Assembly (NCBI GenBank): GCA_003557725.1
Contig: PWNQ01000012.1
Location: 1 to 44,671 of the forward strand
Direction: 5' to 3'
Length of the DNA: 44,671 nucleotides
From: Bacteroidales bacterium
Lineage (GTDB): Bacteria; Bacteroidota; Bacteroidia; Bacteroidales; PWNQ01
The translations under genes were made by a program, and so were the position numbers. The notes under the pieces were generated by a model. That model had not been told where the DNA came from. It worked only from the letters and a program-made list of their open reading frames with translations, and ran no database searches. This document shows positions 17,355 through 27,129 of the stretch, piece by piece (position 1 is the first letter of the stretch; the number at the start of each line of letters is the position of its first letter).

Positions 17355-18422
17355 TTAATGATTTTGTTCAAATTCTTTCATGCAATCCATAAGTGCTTCC
17401 ACACTTTCTCTTGGCATTGCATTATATAGGGATGCACGGAACCCGCCCACATCGCGGTGCCCTTTAATGCCCATCATGCCGCGGGAGGTGGCAAACTCAA
17501 GGAATGGCTTTTCCAGTTCTGAGTAGGTTTCGTTCATTACAAAGCATACATTCATCAGAGAGCGGTCTTTTGCTTTGGTTACGGTGGGCTTGAACAGCTT
17601 GTTCCTTTCGATTTCCTCATACAAAAGGTTAGCTTTCTCAATATTGATCTTTTCCATAGCTTCCACCCCCCCATTTTGCTTCAACCACCTGAGCGTTTGC
17701 ACTGCCGCAAAAACAGGCACCACCGGGGGCGTGTTGAACATGGATTCCTTTTTAATGTGGGTGCGGTAGTCCAGCATAGTTGGAATATGGCGATCTACCT
17801 TGCCCAGCAGCTCCTCTTTAATAATCACAAAGGTCACACCGGAAGGGGCCAGGTTCTTTTGCGCACCACCATATATAATGCCATAGCGGGATACATCCAT
17901 GGGGCGGCTAAAGATATCTGAAGACATGTCTGCAACCAACGGTACGGGGCTCTTGATATCTTCCCTGATCTCTGTACCGTAAATGGTATTATTGGTCGTG
18001 ATATGGAAGTAGTCGGCATCTTCAGGAATAGTATATTCAGGAATATAATTGAAATTCTGGTCCTGAGAGGAGCCCACCACGTCTACCTCTCCGAAAAATT
18101 TGGCCTCTTTGATGGCCTTGGAAGCCCAGGAGCCGGTGTTCAGGTAGGCCGCCTTCTTCTTCATAATGTTAAATGGCACCATAGCAAACTGGAGGCTGGC
18201 ACCTCCACCCAAAAATACTACCTCATAACCCGCAGGGATGTTTAACAAGTCTTTAAAACCCTGGCGAGCCTCATCCATAACAGCAACAAACTCCTTGCTG
18301 CGGTGGGAGATCTCCATAATAGATAAACCCATACCCCCGAAGTCCTTAATGGCTTCTGCAGTGTTTTGAATGGTGAAGTCCGGCATAATGGACGGACCTG
18401 CAAAAAAATTATGTTTTTTCAT
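17355..18422 (-). CDS. serC: phosphoserine aminotransferase
   Basis: 355 residues, the standard length. It starts [14 protein letters not shown]. The pyridoxal-phosphate lysine is K189 in [12 protein letters not shown], and the C-terminal substrate-loop motif is [17 protein letters not shown]. It converts 3-phosphohydroxypyruvate and glutamate to phosphoserine, the step after SerA, so the two neighbours make consecutive reactions. SerB (phosphatase) is not in the window. It probably heads the serC-serA-4HB-DUF1015 cluster. Confidence 0.96.
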   Translation of the reverse strand: MKKHNFFAGPSIMPDFTIQNTAEAIKDFGGMGLSIMEISHRSKEFVAVMDEARQGFKDLLNIPAGYEVVFLGGGASLQFAMVPFNIMKKKAAYLNTGSWASKAIKEAKFFGEVDVVGSSQDQNFNYIPEYTIPEDADYFHITTNNTIYGTEIREDIKSPVPLVADMSSDIFSRPMDVSRYGIIYGGAQKNLAPSGVTFVIIKEELLGKVDRHIPTMLDYRTHIKKESMFNTPPVVPVFAAVQTLRWLKQNGGVEAMEKINIEKANLLYEEIERNKLFKPTVTKAKDRSLMNVCFVMNETYSELEKPFLEFATSRGMMGIKGHRDVGGFRASLYNAMPRESVEALMDCMKEFEQNH

Positions 18423-18443
18423 AACATTTGGTTTTTAGTTGAT

Positions 18444-18476
18444 TATAAAAAAAAGAATACACAACGTATTCCTTGC
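18444..18476 (-). terminator. intrinsic terminator after the thiamine-binding protein gene
   Basis: On the minus strand AAGGAATAC pairs with GTATTCTTT (one mismatch, loop GTTGT), followed by a U-tract of about eight. It lies between the stop at 18527 and the start of serC. Confidence 0.7.
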
Positions 18477-18526
18477 GAAAATGCAATTATTTTTTCAATT
18501 TATTGACAGAAAAAGAAAAACTCCTG

Positions 18527-18838
18527 CTAAACGCTCACATCACCGATCTTGTCGCGGATAGATTGGATCTTTTCTTTCATCATGGATGACTGGTTCTTTT
18601 TTATATCGAACTTTACGGTGGAGTAAATGCGTTGAGAATGGGGCTCCAGCACATCGTGGGCTTTCTGAAGTACTGCCAGCGCTTCTTCAAAGCTGTTGGT
18701 CTCAAATATTGTACCCATAGGAGTAAGCTGATAGGGAACATCTCCGTTTTTGAATACTTCAATGATCTTGCTCACATACGAGCTTACACTGATCCCCTTA
18801 TCCGTGGGAAACATGGCAAATTCAGTTAATACGGCCAT
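18527..18838 (-). CDS. MTH1187-family thiamine-binding protein
   Basis: 103 residues from the ATG at 18838. Upstream in-frame codons lack family similarity. The sequence fits the small ferredoxin-like MTH1187/YkoF-type family: MAVLTEFAMFPTDKGISVSSYV, then PYQLTPMGTIFE and a late helix. Members bind thiamine or related compounds as oligomers, but their cellular role is unclear. The minus strand reads TATCTTTG at 18881-18874, a perfect -7 match 36 nt before the start. It is separated from serC by a terminator, so it is a single-gene unit. Confidence 0.85.
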   Translation of the reverse strand: MAVLTEFAMFPTDKGISVSSYVSKIIEVFKNGDVPYQLTPMGTIFETNSFEEALAVLQKAHDVLEPHSQRIYSTVKFDIKKNQSSMMKEKIQSIRDKIGDVSV

Positions 18839-19143
18839 AATAGTCGATTTTTTTGTGGTGATGATTGCAGTGGCAAAGATAAAAAATTCCCTCAATATTA
18901 TGGATAAGTCCGCCAAAAATCGCCCCTTTGATCGTGTATTATCGCCAATTTCGCCGCCACCCTTTAATAATTTTGTGATTATCGCCCGGGTTAAGGCTTG
19001 CTTTTTTATAATGGATTGTTTATCTTTACGGCCTGCTACGGATTGATTGGGTTGAGTTTGGATTATTATCTGGAAGGAGTTTTCAAACCGGGTGCAGCGT
19101 TTATTGCGGGGTCTTTTTTGCTATAAACCAAAACCATATTATC
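18839..19143. other. 305-bp divergent promoter region
   Basis: No coding content. It holds the -7 box of the thiamine-binding gene (minus) and the promoter of the T9SS gene at 19144 (plus). Several ATCGCC motifs occur between 18918 and 18990, without regular spacing. Confidence 0.5.
18998..19028 (+). promoter_or_regulatory. candidate Bacteroidetes promoter for the T9SS gene at 19144
   Basis: TTG at 18998-19000, 20 bp, then TATCTTTA at 19021-19028. This fits the -33/-7 layout with A for the last G. The same TATCTTTA box occurs before the gene at 34651. The leader would be about 110 nt. Confidence 0.45.
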
Positions 19144-21192
19144 ATGCGAAAAGCCATACTTCTAGCATTAGTTTTCAGTGCATTGTCAGTTAATGCTCAA
19201 ACGATGTTTCAAAAAACAGTTGGAACCCTATCCAATGACCGTAACTACAATCTGGCGGTGATGCATGACGGAGGGCTTGTTGCTACAGGCTATACTCAGT
19301 CGTCAACGCCCAATGTTCGGGATGCTTTTCTGTTAAAATACGACCGCTTTGGAGAAGTGGAATGGGCAAAAACCTATGGTGGTGCTGCCCATGAGACCAT
19401 CTGGGATGTGATTGTCACTCAGGATAACCACATTGTGGGGGCCGGGCATTCGGCTAGTCTGGGAGCCAATACCGAAGGGGTTATCGCCCGGTGTGACAGT
19501 CTGGGAAATGTGCTCTGGGCCACCGGAGCCGGCAGCCCGGGCAGGGATGTGCAATTTTACAGTGTGATGGAAACCAGTGCCGGCCAATTGATTGTCGCCG
19601 GGCTTCTCCGTGATAACCACGGGGATGATATGCTTATATGCAAGTTTTCACCCCAGGGGATCCTGCTATGGAGCCGTATTATCGGCTCTGCAGATAGTGA
19701 TGAGATCATGGGGATCACCGAAACGGCACAGGGCGACTATCTCTTTGCCGGCCTTACCGGCAAGGCCACCGACCAGGGCGGCGAAAGCTTTGCCGTGGTG
19801 AAGACCGATACCACCGGAAAAGTGATCTGGAAAAAATCCTATGGCAGCCAGGGGGACGACCGCCTTAATGATGTGATGGAACTGGATAATGCCTACTACT
19901 TCCTGGGCTGGTCTGAGGCGACAGCTGTCGGAAACAGGGATGCCGTGGTGATGAAAACCGACACTGCCGGGAATGTAATCTGGGTAAATGCATATGGTAC
20001 CCCGGAAACGGAACGGGCTTTTAATATGCTTTATCACCACGACAGGGAAGCCATCCTTATTGCGGGATATACAGATTACTCCCCGATCATTACCAGCAAT
20101 CGCAATACCTTTTTGCTGAGCATAGATACGGCAGCTAATATTCACTGGGTAAGAGGGTATGGCAGCACACAAACCGACGGCCACTGGCCCACCGGATTGG
20201 CTCAAAATGACGATGCCGGTTATTATGTCTTTAGTAGTACCAACTCTTTTGGACCTAATGATATGAGCTTGCATCTCACCAAAACCGACACGGCGGGGCA
20301 TACCGCTTGCCATGAGAAAACCCTGCCGTTTATCCGGCAGGAACTCACCGGATGGAGCGGAATGAATTTTGGCTCCGACTCGGTTGTTACCTTAACTAAT
20401 ACTGCCATCCCATTATCAGGAGTAAACTGGGTGGTTACACCCTCCACTCAATGTTGCCTGCTCTATGCCTTTGCAGGAAAGGATACGGGGGTCTGCCCGG
20501 GCAGCACCACCATGATTGGCTCTGATGGCATACCGGGATATACGTACTCCTGGACCTATAATAATAATGTGGCAGGCAATCAGCCATGGTACATGGTGAG
20601 CCCGGACAGCGTTGGTGTATATGTTCTTACGGTAGAAGTCCCTGGCTCTGCATGTGCTGCACAAAGCGACTCGCTGTGGGTTAGTGCCTTCCCGGCACCA
20701 CAAAAACCGGTTGTTACTTATGTGCCCCAGCAATATAATATGCTGCAATCCAGCGTGAAAACCAATATACAATGGTTCTTTAACGGAACCATAATGCCCG
20801 GAGATACACACCAGGTGCTCCATGCATATCAAGATGGATACTACCATGTGGTGGCGTATAATGAATATGGCTGTGAAACAGCCTCAGACTCTGTTTACCA
20901 CCTGGTGAATAGCTCCAAAAACCAAAAGGATCACAAAAATGCCATCCTTACCGTATTCCCAAACCCCACCAGTGGAAACCTGTATTTGCGCTTTCATAAA
21001 GACATACCGGATAAAATGGAGGTGATGATCTACGACCCCAAAGGACGGTTAATTTATGAGCAACAACTAAACCATGTGAAAAAATATGAAGCAATAAGTA
21101 TATCCCTGAATAACCAGGCTGAAGGGGTCTGTCACCTGGTGGTGAAAACTGTAGAAAACACCTGGAATTTTCAGGTAGTAATCCTACGGTAA
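19144..21192 (+). CDS. secreted repeat (propeller-like) protein with T9SS type-A sorting domain
   Basis: 682 residues. The signal peptide is about 1-19 (MRKAILLALVFSALSVNAQ). Residues 20-400 hold about seven repeats of 50-60 residues with a pattern like DGGLVATGYT...DAFLLKYDRFGEVEWAKTYGG, resembling delta-60 type beta-propeller repeats. A Cys-rich PKD/Ig-like region follows (about 440-520), then the C-terminal sorting domain (VFPNPTSGNLYLRF to the end). It should be exported by the type IX system and anchored on the surface. It is a distant paralogue of the protein at 28898-30325, which has the same N-terminal repeats. Ligand unknown. Confidence 0.88.
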   Translation: MRKAILLALVFSALSVNAQTMFQKTVGTLSNDRNYNLAVMHDGGLVATGYTQSSTPNVRDAFLLKYDRFGEVEWAKTYGGAAHETIWDVIVTQDNHIVGAGHSASLGANTEGVIARCDSLGNVLWATGAGSPGRDVQFYSVMETSAGQLIVAGLLRDNHGDDMLICKFSPQGILLWSRIIGSADSDEIMGITETAQGDYLFAGLTGKATDQGGESFAVVKTDTTGKVIWKKSYGSQGDDRLNDVMELDNAYYFLGWSEATAVGNRDAVVMKTDTAGNVIWVNAYGTPETERAFNMLYHHDREAILIAGYTDYSPIITSNRNTFLLSIDTAANIHWVRGYGSTQTDGHWPTGLAQNDDAGYYVFSSTNSFGPNDMSLHLTKTDTAGHTACHEKTLPFIRQELTGWSGMNFGSDSVVTLTNTAIPLSGVNWVVTPSTQCCLLYAFAGKDTGVCPGSTTMIGSDGIPGYTYSWTYNNNVAGNQPWYMVSPDSVGVYVLTVEVPGSACAAQSDSLWVSAFPAPQKPVVTYVPQQYNMLQSSVKTNIQWFFNGTIMPGDTHQVLHAYQDGYYHVVAYNEYGCETASDSVYHLVNSSKNQKDHKNAILTVFPNPTSGNLYLRFHKDIPDKMEVMIYDPKGRLIYEQQLNHVKKYEAISISLNNQAEGVCHLVVKTVENTWNFQVVILR

Positions 21193-21244
21193 AAGTGTAG
21201 ATACGCTGGATGCAACGTCTCTTTTAATAATTTCAAAAAGCATG

Positions 21245-21301
21245 GAGAGCCCGGGGCAAAGAGCCCATGACAATCAAAAATAACCTTTTTATACAGGACT
21301 C
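21245..21301 (+). repeat. probable partial copy E of the ~70-bp element
   Basis: The right half (30 nt ending in GGACTC at 21301) matches the right half of the element at 35532-35601 at 25 of 30 positions, including AATCAAAA, CTTTTTA and GGACTC. The left arm (GAGAGCCCGG) is poor. It lies upstream of the tRNA-Leu promoter. Confidence 0.45.
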
Positions 21302-21324
21302 TATGTTGGTTCATAAAAAAATAT

Positions 21325-21332
21325 TACTTTTG
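21325..21332 (+). promoter_or_regulatory. -7 box of the tRNA-Leu(GAG) gene
   Basis: TACTTTTG matches TAnnTTTG and lies 30 bp before the tRNA. A TTG at 21306-21308 is a possible -33 element, though its spacing of 16 is short. Confidence 0.45.
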
Positions 21333-21362
21333 CATCGTTTTTCAATCATCAAAGGATGTAAT

Positions 21363-21447
21363 GCCCAGATGGCGGAAATGGTAGACGCGCATGGTTGAGG
21401 GCCATGTTCCCGTTAAGGGAGTGCAAGTTCGATTCTTGTTCTGGGCA
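21363..21447 (+). tRNA. tRNA-Leu (anticodon GAG)
   Basis: 85 nt. The acceptor GCCCAGA pairs with TCTGGGC, discriminator A. The anticodon stem CATGG / CCATG has loop TTGAGGG, giving anticodon GAG. A long variable arm (TTCCC...GGGA) and T-arm GTTCGATTC are present, as expected of a class II leucine tRNA. The 3' CCA is not encoded (CAT follows). Confidence 0.95.
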
Positions 21448-21458
21448 CATTTATTAGA

Positions 21459-21488
21459 GGACAACCGTATTTGGTTGTCCTTTTTTTT
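21459..21488 (+). terminator. terminator of tRNA-Leu(GAG)
   Basis: GGACAACC / GGTTGTCC with loop GTATTT, followed by eight T. The GGACAAC core is shared with the terminator of the other tRNA-Leu (28653-28687). Confidence 0.88.
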
Positions 21489-21561
21489 ATTGCCTTCATT
21501 CATCGTTAACCCCGGGATGCCGGGTTTTTGGGGGTAGTGGGGTGGTTTAATCCGTCTTTAC

Positions 21562-24555
21562 TTACCGGAACAGTTCTTTTATCTCGCTGGTTGTCATTTC
21601 TCTGAATGGAGAGATGTCATTGATCAGGGAATGGGCCAGCTCTTCTTTTCGTTTTTGAAGGGAGAATATTTTATCTTCAATGCTGTTTTTTGCAATAAGG
21701 CGGTACACGAACACCTTTTTTTCTTGTCCTATCCGGTGGGCCCGGCTGATGGCTTGCATTTCTGCTGCGGGGTTCCACCAGGGGTCAAGGATAAACACAT
21801 ACTCTGCCGCCGTCAGGTTCAGTCCGGTGCCTCCCGCTTTGAGGGATATAAGAAACAACATTGGGCCCTGTTCTTTTTGAAACTTATCCACCACTTTTTC
21901 TCTGTTTACTGTGCTTCCGGTGAGCATCACATACGGGTGCTCCCTCTGGTCCAACTCTTTGGCAATTAATGACAAATGAGACACAAAGGATGAGAAAAAT
22001 ATGCCTTTATGTCCTTGTGCGGTCAGGCTGTCAGCAAAATATAATACCTCATCCATCTTTCCTGAGTCGCCCTGATAGGAGGGGTTGGCTAGCAGAGGGT
22101 GGTTGGACATTTGCCGCAGCCGCAGGATAGCTTCCAGAATCTGGACCTGTTTTTTCCCCAGCGTGCTGTCGTTCAGATTGCTTATCAAAGAGTTGCGTAC
22201 GGCAGACTTGAACCGGTCATAAGCATCCTGTTGCTGGCGGGTCATCTCACATTGAACCACTTGCTCCGTAACGGGCGGCAGTTCCCGGGCCACTTCCCCT
22301 TTCTTTCGCCGGAGAATAAAGGGGCGTATCAGTTGTTTCAGCTCCCTTGCAGCATGAACGTTACCTTCCTTTTCCACCGGTCTGTAGTATCTTTGGGTAA
22401 ATTGTTCCCGGTTGCCCAGCATCCCCTGGTTGAGGAAGTTGAACTGAGCCCAGAGATCAGTAAGCGCGTTTTCTATGGGTGTTCCCGTTAATACCAGCCG
22501 GTGCCGGGCTGAAAGCATGGTGATGGCCTTATAGGTTTTGGAAGAGGGGTTTTTTACAAACTGGCTTTCATCCAGTATAATATAATGAAAGGCATGTGCT
22601 TTCAGCATATCCACATCATTTCGGGCGATGCCGTAACTGGTGAGGATGATTTGATATTGATGGAACCGGCCGGGGAGGGTTTTCCGGTTTTCTTTGTATA
22701 TTAGTGTCTTCAGGTGGGGTGTGAACTTTTTGATCTCATTATACCAGTTATGGATAAGGGAGGTAGGCATAATGATCAGGCTGGGGGTATGTGTGGAAGC
22801 GGCTGGTGTTTGGTGTGAAGCGGGTTTTTCTTCCGTGGAGCTGTTAAAGAGGGAGAGTTGTTGCGGGCCTTCGGCATTTTGTGGCCGGGGAGATGTATCT
22901 GTGGCCGGGTTTTCCAGGGACTCTGCAAGCAGGGCCAGTGTTTGCACTGTTTTTCCCAGTCCCATATCATCGGCCAGGCATCCGCCCAGCTGGTGTTTAT
23001 GCAGGTGGCGCAGCCATGCCAGTCCCTGGAGTTGATAGTCTCTCAGGGGAGCCTTCAGGTTTTGTGGCGGCTTGATATCCCTGTCCGGCCTGGAGGAGTA
23101 GAGGGCCTCAAAATTGTGTGGTACCCCACTTCTTTCCCACAGGCCGGCTCCTTGTACCAGTCCCAGGTGGTGCTTTCGCAGCCGGAAATGCCCTTTCCGG
23201 GAGCGATTATCCGGACAGGCATAATACATTAGCTCCTTAAACTGGGTCAGCCACCGGGCCGGAAGAATAAAAACAGTTCCGCAGGGTAGCTGAAAGGTGC
23301 GTTTTCCGCTAAGAATGGTGTCCCGTAGCATGATAAATGGCAATGCTTTGGTCCCCAGCCAGATCGTTACATGGATGTCAAACCAGTCTATGGATCCCTC
23401 CTCCACCAGGCTTTCCAGATTCACCGGACCCAGGTGAAAAGTTGGCATATCTTTGGCTCTGATAACCCGAAAGCCGGCATCTTTCAGGGTGTGGTGCTTC
23501 CGGTTGGTCCAGGAAACCAGCTCTGTCCCTTCATGGTCCCCGTCATTTAGCGTAAAAAATACGTCATCATTGCCGGAAAGGCCCATATTCCGTAATGTAT
23601 GGATGGCTTGCTTTTCCAGTAAAATATTTCGGATATACTTATGGTAGCAGATCGATTCATTTTTTCTGGAAAGAAACACCAGATTTTTTTTGCTATCCGA
23701 TGGTAGGACCATGTGTTTATCGTAGCCATATTGCAGTTTGATGGCCAGCCGGCCTTTCAGGTTTGTGGTCACCTCCAGCACCCATTCCGGGTCATGGGTG
23801 TGGGTGTTTACGGTGAAACCCTCGGCGGTGATGGGGTTGTCCTGAAGGGTTTTACGGATAAATCCTGTGAAGTAGCTTTCCTGCAATTGTTGAGGTACAT
23901 GGATTTGAGGCTTGCTAAAGAAGGGCATCAGCTTGTTTGCCGGCACATTATCAAGGACAAACAGTTCTTTATCAATAACTATGGCGCATGGATCCCGGCT
24001 AAGCAAAACCGGGCGCTTTCCAATCAGGGAAACGGGGGTGTCCTGATGCAACAATCGCATGTTATAGTCAATGCCTTTATCCGTTTTGATAAAGTGAAAC
24101 AAGGCCCGGGCCGGTTTCTTATGAACCTTTACCACAGCCCTGAGGGGCTCCTGGATGTCTGGACTCTCTCGGAGCAATACCGGAATGTGGGCCGCACGGA
24201 CAATATTAATAATGCTATAGATCTTGCTTTGAACAAAACGGAGCACATGTTCTTTGGCCGGTGACAGCTGTTGTGAGCCGCTTTTATGGCGGCTTGGGCC
24301 AACTTTTTCTTCGGCTGCAGGGCCAAAGGAGCTTTTTAGCGATGTCCTGCGGTACTCCCGTGCCAGGAAAATCACCTGCTTTTCCGCAAGGGTTTCATTA
24401 TGCAGGTCTTCCTTGTGGAGGGAGGCCGCGTCCATATAGTTGTGTGTGATCTTCCATGAGCGGCTTTTGGGTTGATACAACGCACGGTAAGGTTTTAATA
24501 TGTACCCCAGTGAAGAATGATGGTGGATAGCTATTATGCACTTTTCTTCTCTCAT
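21562..24555 (-). CDS. SNF2-family helicase/ATPase
   Basis: 997 residues. ATG at 24555 is chosen because it forms an ATGA overlap with the aroE stop; an in-frame ATG at 24585 would overlap aroE by 34 nt. The N-terminal half (about 1-480) is specific to bacterial SNF2 proteins and has no motif I can name. The ATPase core follows: ADDMGLGKTVQTL (motif I), LDESQFVKN (motif II, DESQ instead of DEAH/DEAQ), VLTGTPIEN (motif III), then the C-terminal lobe with SLKAGGTGLNL and AISRAHRIGQ (motifs V and VI). A low-complexity insert of about 40 residues lies between motifs I and Ia. Such proteins translocate on duplex DNA and may remodel RNA polymerase or other DNA-bound proteins; no partner is visible in this operon. 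Confidence 0.9.
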   Translation of the reverse strand: MREEKCIIAIHHHSSLGYILKPYRALYQPKSRSWKITHNYMDAASLHKEDLHNETLAEKQVIFLAREYRRTSLKSSFGPAAEEKVGPSRHKSGSQQLSPAKEHVLRFVQSKIYSIINIVRAAHIPVLLRESPDIQEPLRAVVKVHKKPARALFHFIKTDKGIDYNMRLLHQDTPVSLIGKRPVLLSRDPCAIVIDKELFVLDNVPANKLMPFFSKPQIHVPQQLQESYFTGFIRKTLQDNPITAEGFTVNTHTHDPEWVLEVTTNLKGRLAIKLQYGYDKHMVLPSDSKKNLVFLSRKNESICYHKYIRNILLEKQAIHTLRNMGLSGNDDVFFTLNDGDHEGTELVSWTNRKHHTLKDAGFRVIRAKDMPTFHLGPVNLESLVEEGSIDWFDIHVTIWLGTKALPFIMLRDTILSGKRTFQLPCGTVFILPARWLTQFKELMYYACPDNRSRKGHFRLRKHHLGLVQGAGLWERSGVPHNFEALYSSRPDRDIKPPQNLKAPLRDYQLQGLAWLRHLHKHQLGGCLADDMGLGKTVQTLALLAESLENPATDTSPRPQNAEGPQQLSLFNSSTEEKPASHQTPAASTHTPSLIIMPTSLIHNWYNEIKKFTPHLKTLIYKENRKTLPGRFHQYQIILTSYGIARNDVDMLKAHAFHYIILDESQFVKNPSSKTYKAITMLSARHRLVLTGTPIENALTDLWAQFNFLNQGMLGNREQFTQRYYRPVEKEGNVHAARELKQLIRPFILRRKKGEVARELPPVTEQVVQCEMTRQQQDAYDRFKSAVRNSLISNLNDSTLGKKQVQILEAILRLRQMSNHPLLANPSYQGDSGKMDEVLYFADSLTAQGHKGIFFSSFVSHLSLIAKELDQREHPYVMLTGSTVNREKVVDKFQKEQGPMLFLISLKAGGTGLNLTAAEYVFILDPWWNPAAEMQAISRAHRIGQEKKVFVYRLIAKNSIEDKIFSLQKRKEELAHSLINDISPFREMTTSEIKELFR

Positions 24556-25310
24556 AGGCTGCTGGTTTTTTTCCATATTTCCCACGCTTTTTCGGCTTGC
24601 CGTTGCAGCATCAGCTTGCCGTTAAATGTCTTAGCACCTTGTGCGGCGGCTTTTTTCATTAGCAGGGTTTCCTGTGGCTCATAGATCAAATCCAGGAGGG
24701 TGTTAGCACGGGTTATCCATTGAAAGGGGAGAGGGGGAGCCTCCCGGGGTTGGGGGTGCATGCCGGCCGGGGTGCAGTTAATGATCAGTGGGTGGCTCCT
24801 GAGCAACTGTGGAGAGATGCTGTCATATGCTATCTGCCGGGGTGATGGGTTGCGGCTGACAGTAATGGCAGGTATGCGGCAGGAGGTTAGCACATGCCAT
24901 ACGGCTTTGGATACACCGCCACTTCCCAACACCAGTGCCCCGGGAGGGGTATTACTTATATATTGTTCCATCATGGCCATAAAGCCATCCACATCCGTAT
25001 TATAGCCGGTAAGGAGTAATTGCCCCTCATGGGTACGATCAACCGCAACGGTGTTTACCGAACCAATGGCCCGGGCTTGCTCTTCCAGGTGGTCCAGCCA
25101 GGGGATAATGGTTATTTTGTGGGGGATGGTCACATTAAACCCCAACATAGAGGGGTAGGGCATTATTTTCTTCCGGATAGTGGAGATATCTTTCAGAGGT
25201 ATTTTGACGTACTCTGCCTGAGGAAGGTTTTCTCTGCGAAAGATCTTCCGGAACAGGGAGGGGGACTGGCTGTGGGCCAGTGGATATCCGGTGACAGCTG
25301 CCAGGATCAT
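24552..25310 (-). CDS. aroE: shikimate dehydrogenase
   Basis: 252 residues, slightly shorter than the usual 270-280. Substrate-site motifs are GYPLAHSQSP near the N-terminus, FNVTIPHK with catalytic K65, SVNTV, and YNTDVDGF with D106. The NADP-binding segment is ALVLGSGGVSKA, and the C-terminal helix has TFNGKLMLQRQA. It reduces 3-dehydroshikimate to shikimate in aromatic amino-acid synthesis. Start and stop overlap both neighbours by 4 nt, so DUF368, aroE and the SNF2 gene are translationally coupled. Confidence 0.93.
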   Translation of the reverse strand: MILAAVTGYPLAHSQSPSLFRKIFRRENLPQAEYVKIPLKDISTIRKKIMPYPSMLGFNVTIPHKITIIPWLDHLEEQARAIGSVNTVAVDRTHEGQLLLTGYNTDVDGFMAMMEQYISNTPPGALVLGSGGVSKAVWHVLTSCRIPAITVSRNPSPRQIAYDSISPQLLRSHPLIINCTPAGMHPQPREAPPLPFQWITRANTLLDLIYEPQETLLMKKAAAQGAKTFNGKLMLQRQAEKAWEIWKKTSSL

Positions 25311-26311
25311 TTGCTTTTCTTTTCTCCGGACCGTTCAATGAGCCAGATCAGGCCAAAGCCTATGCACATCCAGAACAGGGCATAGGGCACTTCCCACGAT
25401 AAGGCGGGCAGATAATGTTTATATGCAGTAACGATGGGTTCTCCGTGCCGGTCTACCTGTAGCAGTCCGTCCGTTTTTAGATATATTTCTCTTTTCCAGG
25501 GCCATACCACAGCCAGTGATCCGCTGATAAACCCGGTAAGTACGGCCAGGGTATTGTCACGTTGGTGCTTAAATATCCAGGCCAGCAGGTGGGAGAAAGC
25601 CAGAATGCCGGCAACCCCTCCCAGTCCAAAGATGCCCAGTAGCTTCAGGTGTTGAACCACCTCGGGGTTTGCGGAGAAAAAGCCGGGATTAAACTTCAAC
25701 AGCTCATGGATGGCAGTGGATAGTGAATTTACGGAAGTGACCATCAGTAGCACATAATTTCCCATTAGTACCAGGATAAAAGACCCGGACAGGCCGGGGA
25801 GGATCATGCCGCTCATGCCGATCATGCCACAAATAAATACATACCATAATGCTTCATTTTCGTCGGCATGGGTCATAAAGGAGATGCTCAATCCGATAGA
25901 TATCCCCACTATTAGGAGGATAATACGGTCGGCAGCCCACCCTTCAATACGCCGTGCGATAAACAGTACGCTGGCCAGGATCAGCCCGAAGAAGACAGAC
26001 CAAATGATAAGGGGCTGGTGTTCCAGTAGGTATTCAAATAGGCGGGCAATAGAGAATACGCTGAGTAAAGCCCCTCCAAAGACGGCAATCACAAACAGCA
26101 GGTTGGTATGGGCGGCAAACTGTTTCCACCGAAAGGTGATCAGGTATTTAATAGCTTTATGGTCAAAGGACTTGAGGGAATGGATAAGGTCTTCATAGAT
26201 GTTAGTTATCAGGGCAATGGTACCACCGGAGACTCCGGGGACCACATTGGCGGCTCCCATTGCAAAACCTTTAAGAACCAGTATCAGGTAATATACTGCA
26301 TTTTTCACCAT
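25307..26311 (-). CDS. DUF368 polytopic membrane protein, polyprenyl-phosphate translocase family
   Basis: 334 residues with about nine hydrophobic segments. Two similar motifs, FAMGAANVVPGVSGGTIAL near the N-terminus and GMIGMSGMILPGLSGSFIL in the middle, are the paired signature of DUF368, suggesting an internal repeat. DUF368 proteins (PopT and relatives) have been reported to return undecaprenyl phosphate across the cytoplasmic membrane for reuse in wall and envelope polysaccharide synthesis. It is 3 nt after the ComA-like gene and overlaps aroE by 4 nt. Confidence 0.88.
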   Translation of the reverse strand: MVKNAVYYLILVLKGFAMGAANVVPGVSGGTIALITNIYEDLIHSLKSFDHKAIKYLITFRWKQFAAHTNLLFVIAVFGGALLSVFSIARLFEYLLEHQPLIIWSVFFGLILASVLFIARRIEGWAADRIILLIVGISIGLSISFMTHADENEALWYVFICGMIGMSGMILPGLSGSFILVLMGNYVLLMVTSVNSLSTAIHELLKFNPGFFSANPEVVQHLKLLGIFGLGGVAGILAFSHLLAWIFKHQRDNTLAVLTGFISGSLAVVWPWKREIYLKTDGLLQVDRHGEPIVTAYKHYLPALSWEVPYALFWMCIGFGLIWLIERSGEKKSK

Positions 26312-26314
26312 GGT

Positions 26315-27097
26315 TTACGGCTTAAAGGCGTTGAACTTATCTGGGAGGAATTGGAAGAAGGTATCGCCGCGCAGTCCCAGGCGCAGGGTTTCCAGGGCCA
26401 GCACCTCACCCGGGCACACGTTGCCCAGGTTCACGTTAGCTCCCAACTGCTTGATAAACCAGGCCTGCTGTTTTTTTTGTGGGGCTTCCCACATTATTTT
26501 TATCTGGGGTATTTGTTCTGTGATCTTTTGGAATAGCACCATTTCTGTATTTCCGCAAGAGGTATAAATGCCGGTATTTCCGCTTTCCCGTGCTTCGGCG
26601 ATGACCAGTTGGGAGCCTGCTTCCAGCTCTTTTTCCATCATGGACACCCAGTCGCAGGGTTGGATCACCACCTCTTCCTGCTTGCTGCCCACTTCGGAAA
26701 GCACGGTAAAGTCACGTGAAAATTCATCTATCCAGGCCAGCTTTACGTCGTGTGCCACGGCAATGCTGCCATCCGAGATCTCCAAGGTGGTAAGGTTATT
26801 GTCCAGCAGCAGCCTTTTGTAGTCACTCAGCTGCTGGCGAACGGCAAATGCTTCAAAAAGCGTTCCGCCAAAATAGGTGGTGATGCCGGCATTACGGTAG
26901 ATATTGATCTTTTCTTTAAGGTTGTTGGTGACCATCGGGGTGCCAAATCCCAGTTTTACATAATCTATATAGTGCCCCGCTACGGCGGCCATGTCTTCTG
27001 CTTCCCGGGTGCTTAGCCCTTTATCCATAACCATAAGCAGACCATTAGGGCGAGGCTTCTCAGGCCTTTGGGGGATATATGACAGTGGTGTTTTCAT
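26315..27097 (-). CDS. phosphosulfolactate synthase (ComA) family protein
   Basis: 260 residues, full length for the ComA family, a TIM barrel that adds sulfite to phosphoenolpyruvate to make (R)-phosphosulfolactate. Characteristic stretches are DKGLSTREAEDMAAVAG, DYVKLGFGT, TTYFGGTLFEAF, LEISDGSI, and near the end GANVNLGNVCPGEVLALETLRLGLRGDT. In methanogens the product leads to coenzyme M and in Bacillus to sulfolactate. Neither comB nor comC is nearby. In Bacteroidota the family could feed sulfonate or sulfonolipid synthesis, or have another substrate; that is inference. It is the second gene of the TPR-comA-DUF368-aroE-SNF2 operon. Confidence 0.85.
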   Translation of the reverse strand: MKTPLSYIPQRPEKPRPNGLLMVMDKGLSTREAEDMAAVAGHYIDYVKLGFGTPMVTNNLKEKINIYRNAGITTYFGGTLFEAFAVRQQLSDYKRLLLDNNLTTLEISDGSIAVAHDVKLAWIDEFSRDFTVLSEVGSKQEEVVIQPCDWVSMMEKELEAGSQLVIAEARESGNTGIYTSCGNTEMVLFQKITEQIPQIKIMWEAPQKKQQAWFIKQLGANVNLGNVCPGEVLALETLRLGLRGDTFFQFLPDKFNAFKP

Positions 27098-27129
27098 GAA
27101 TTACAGAATTATTATCAGCATTAATGGCT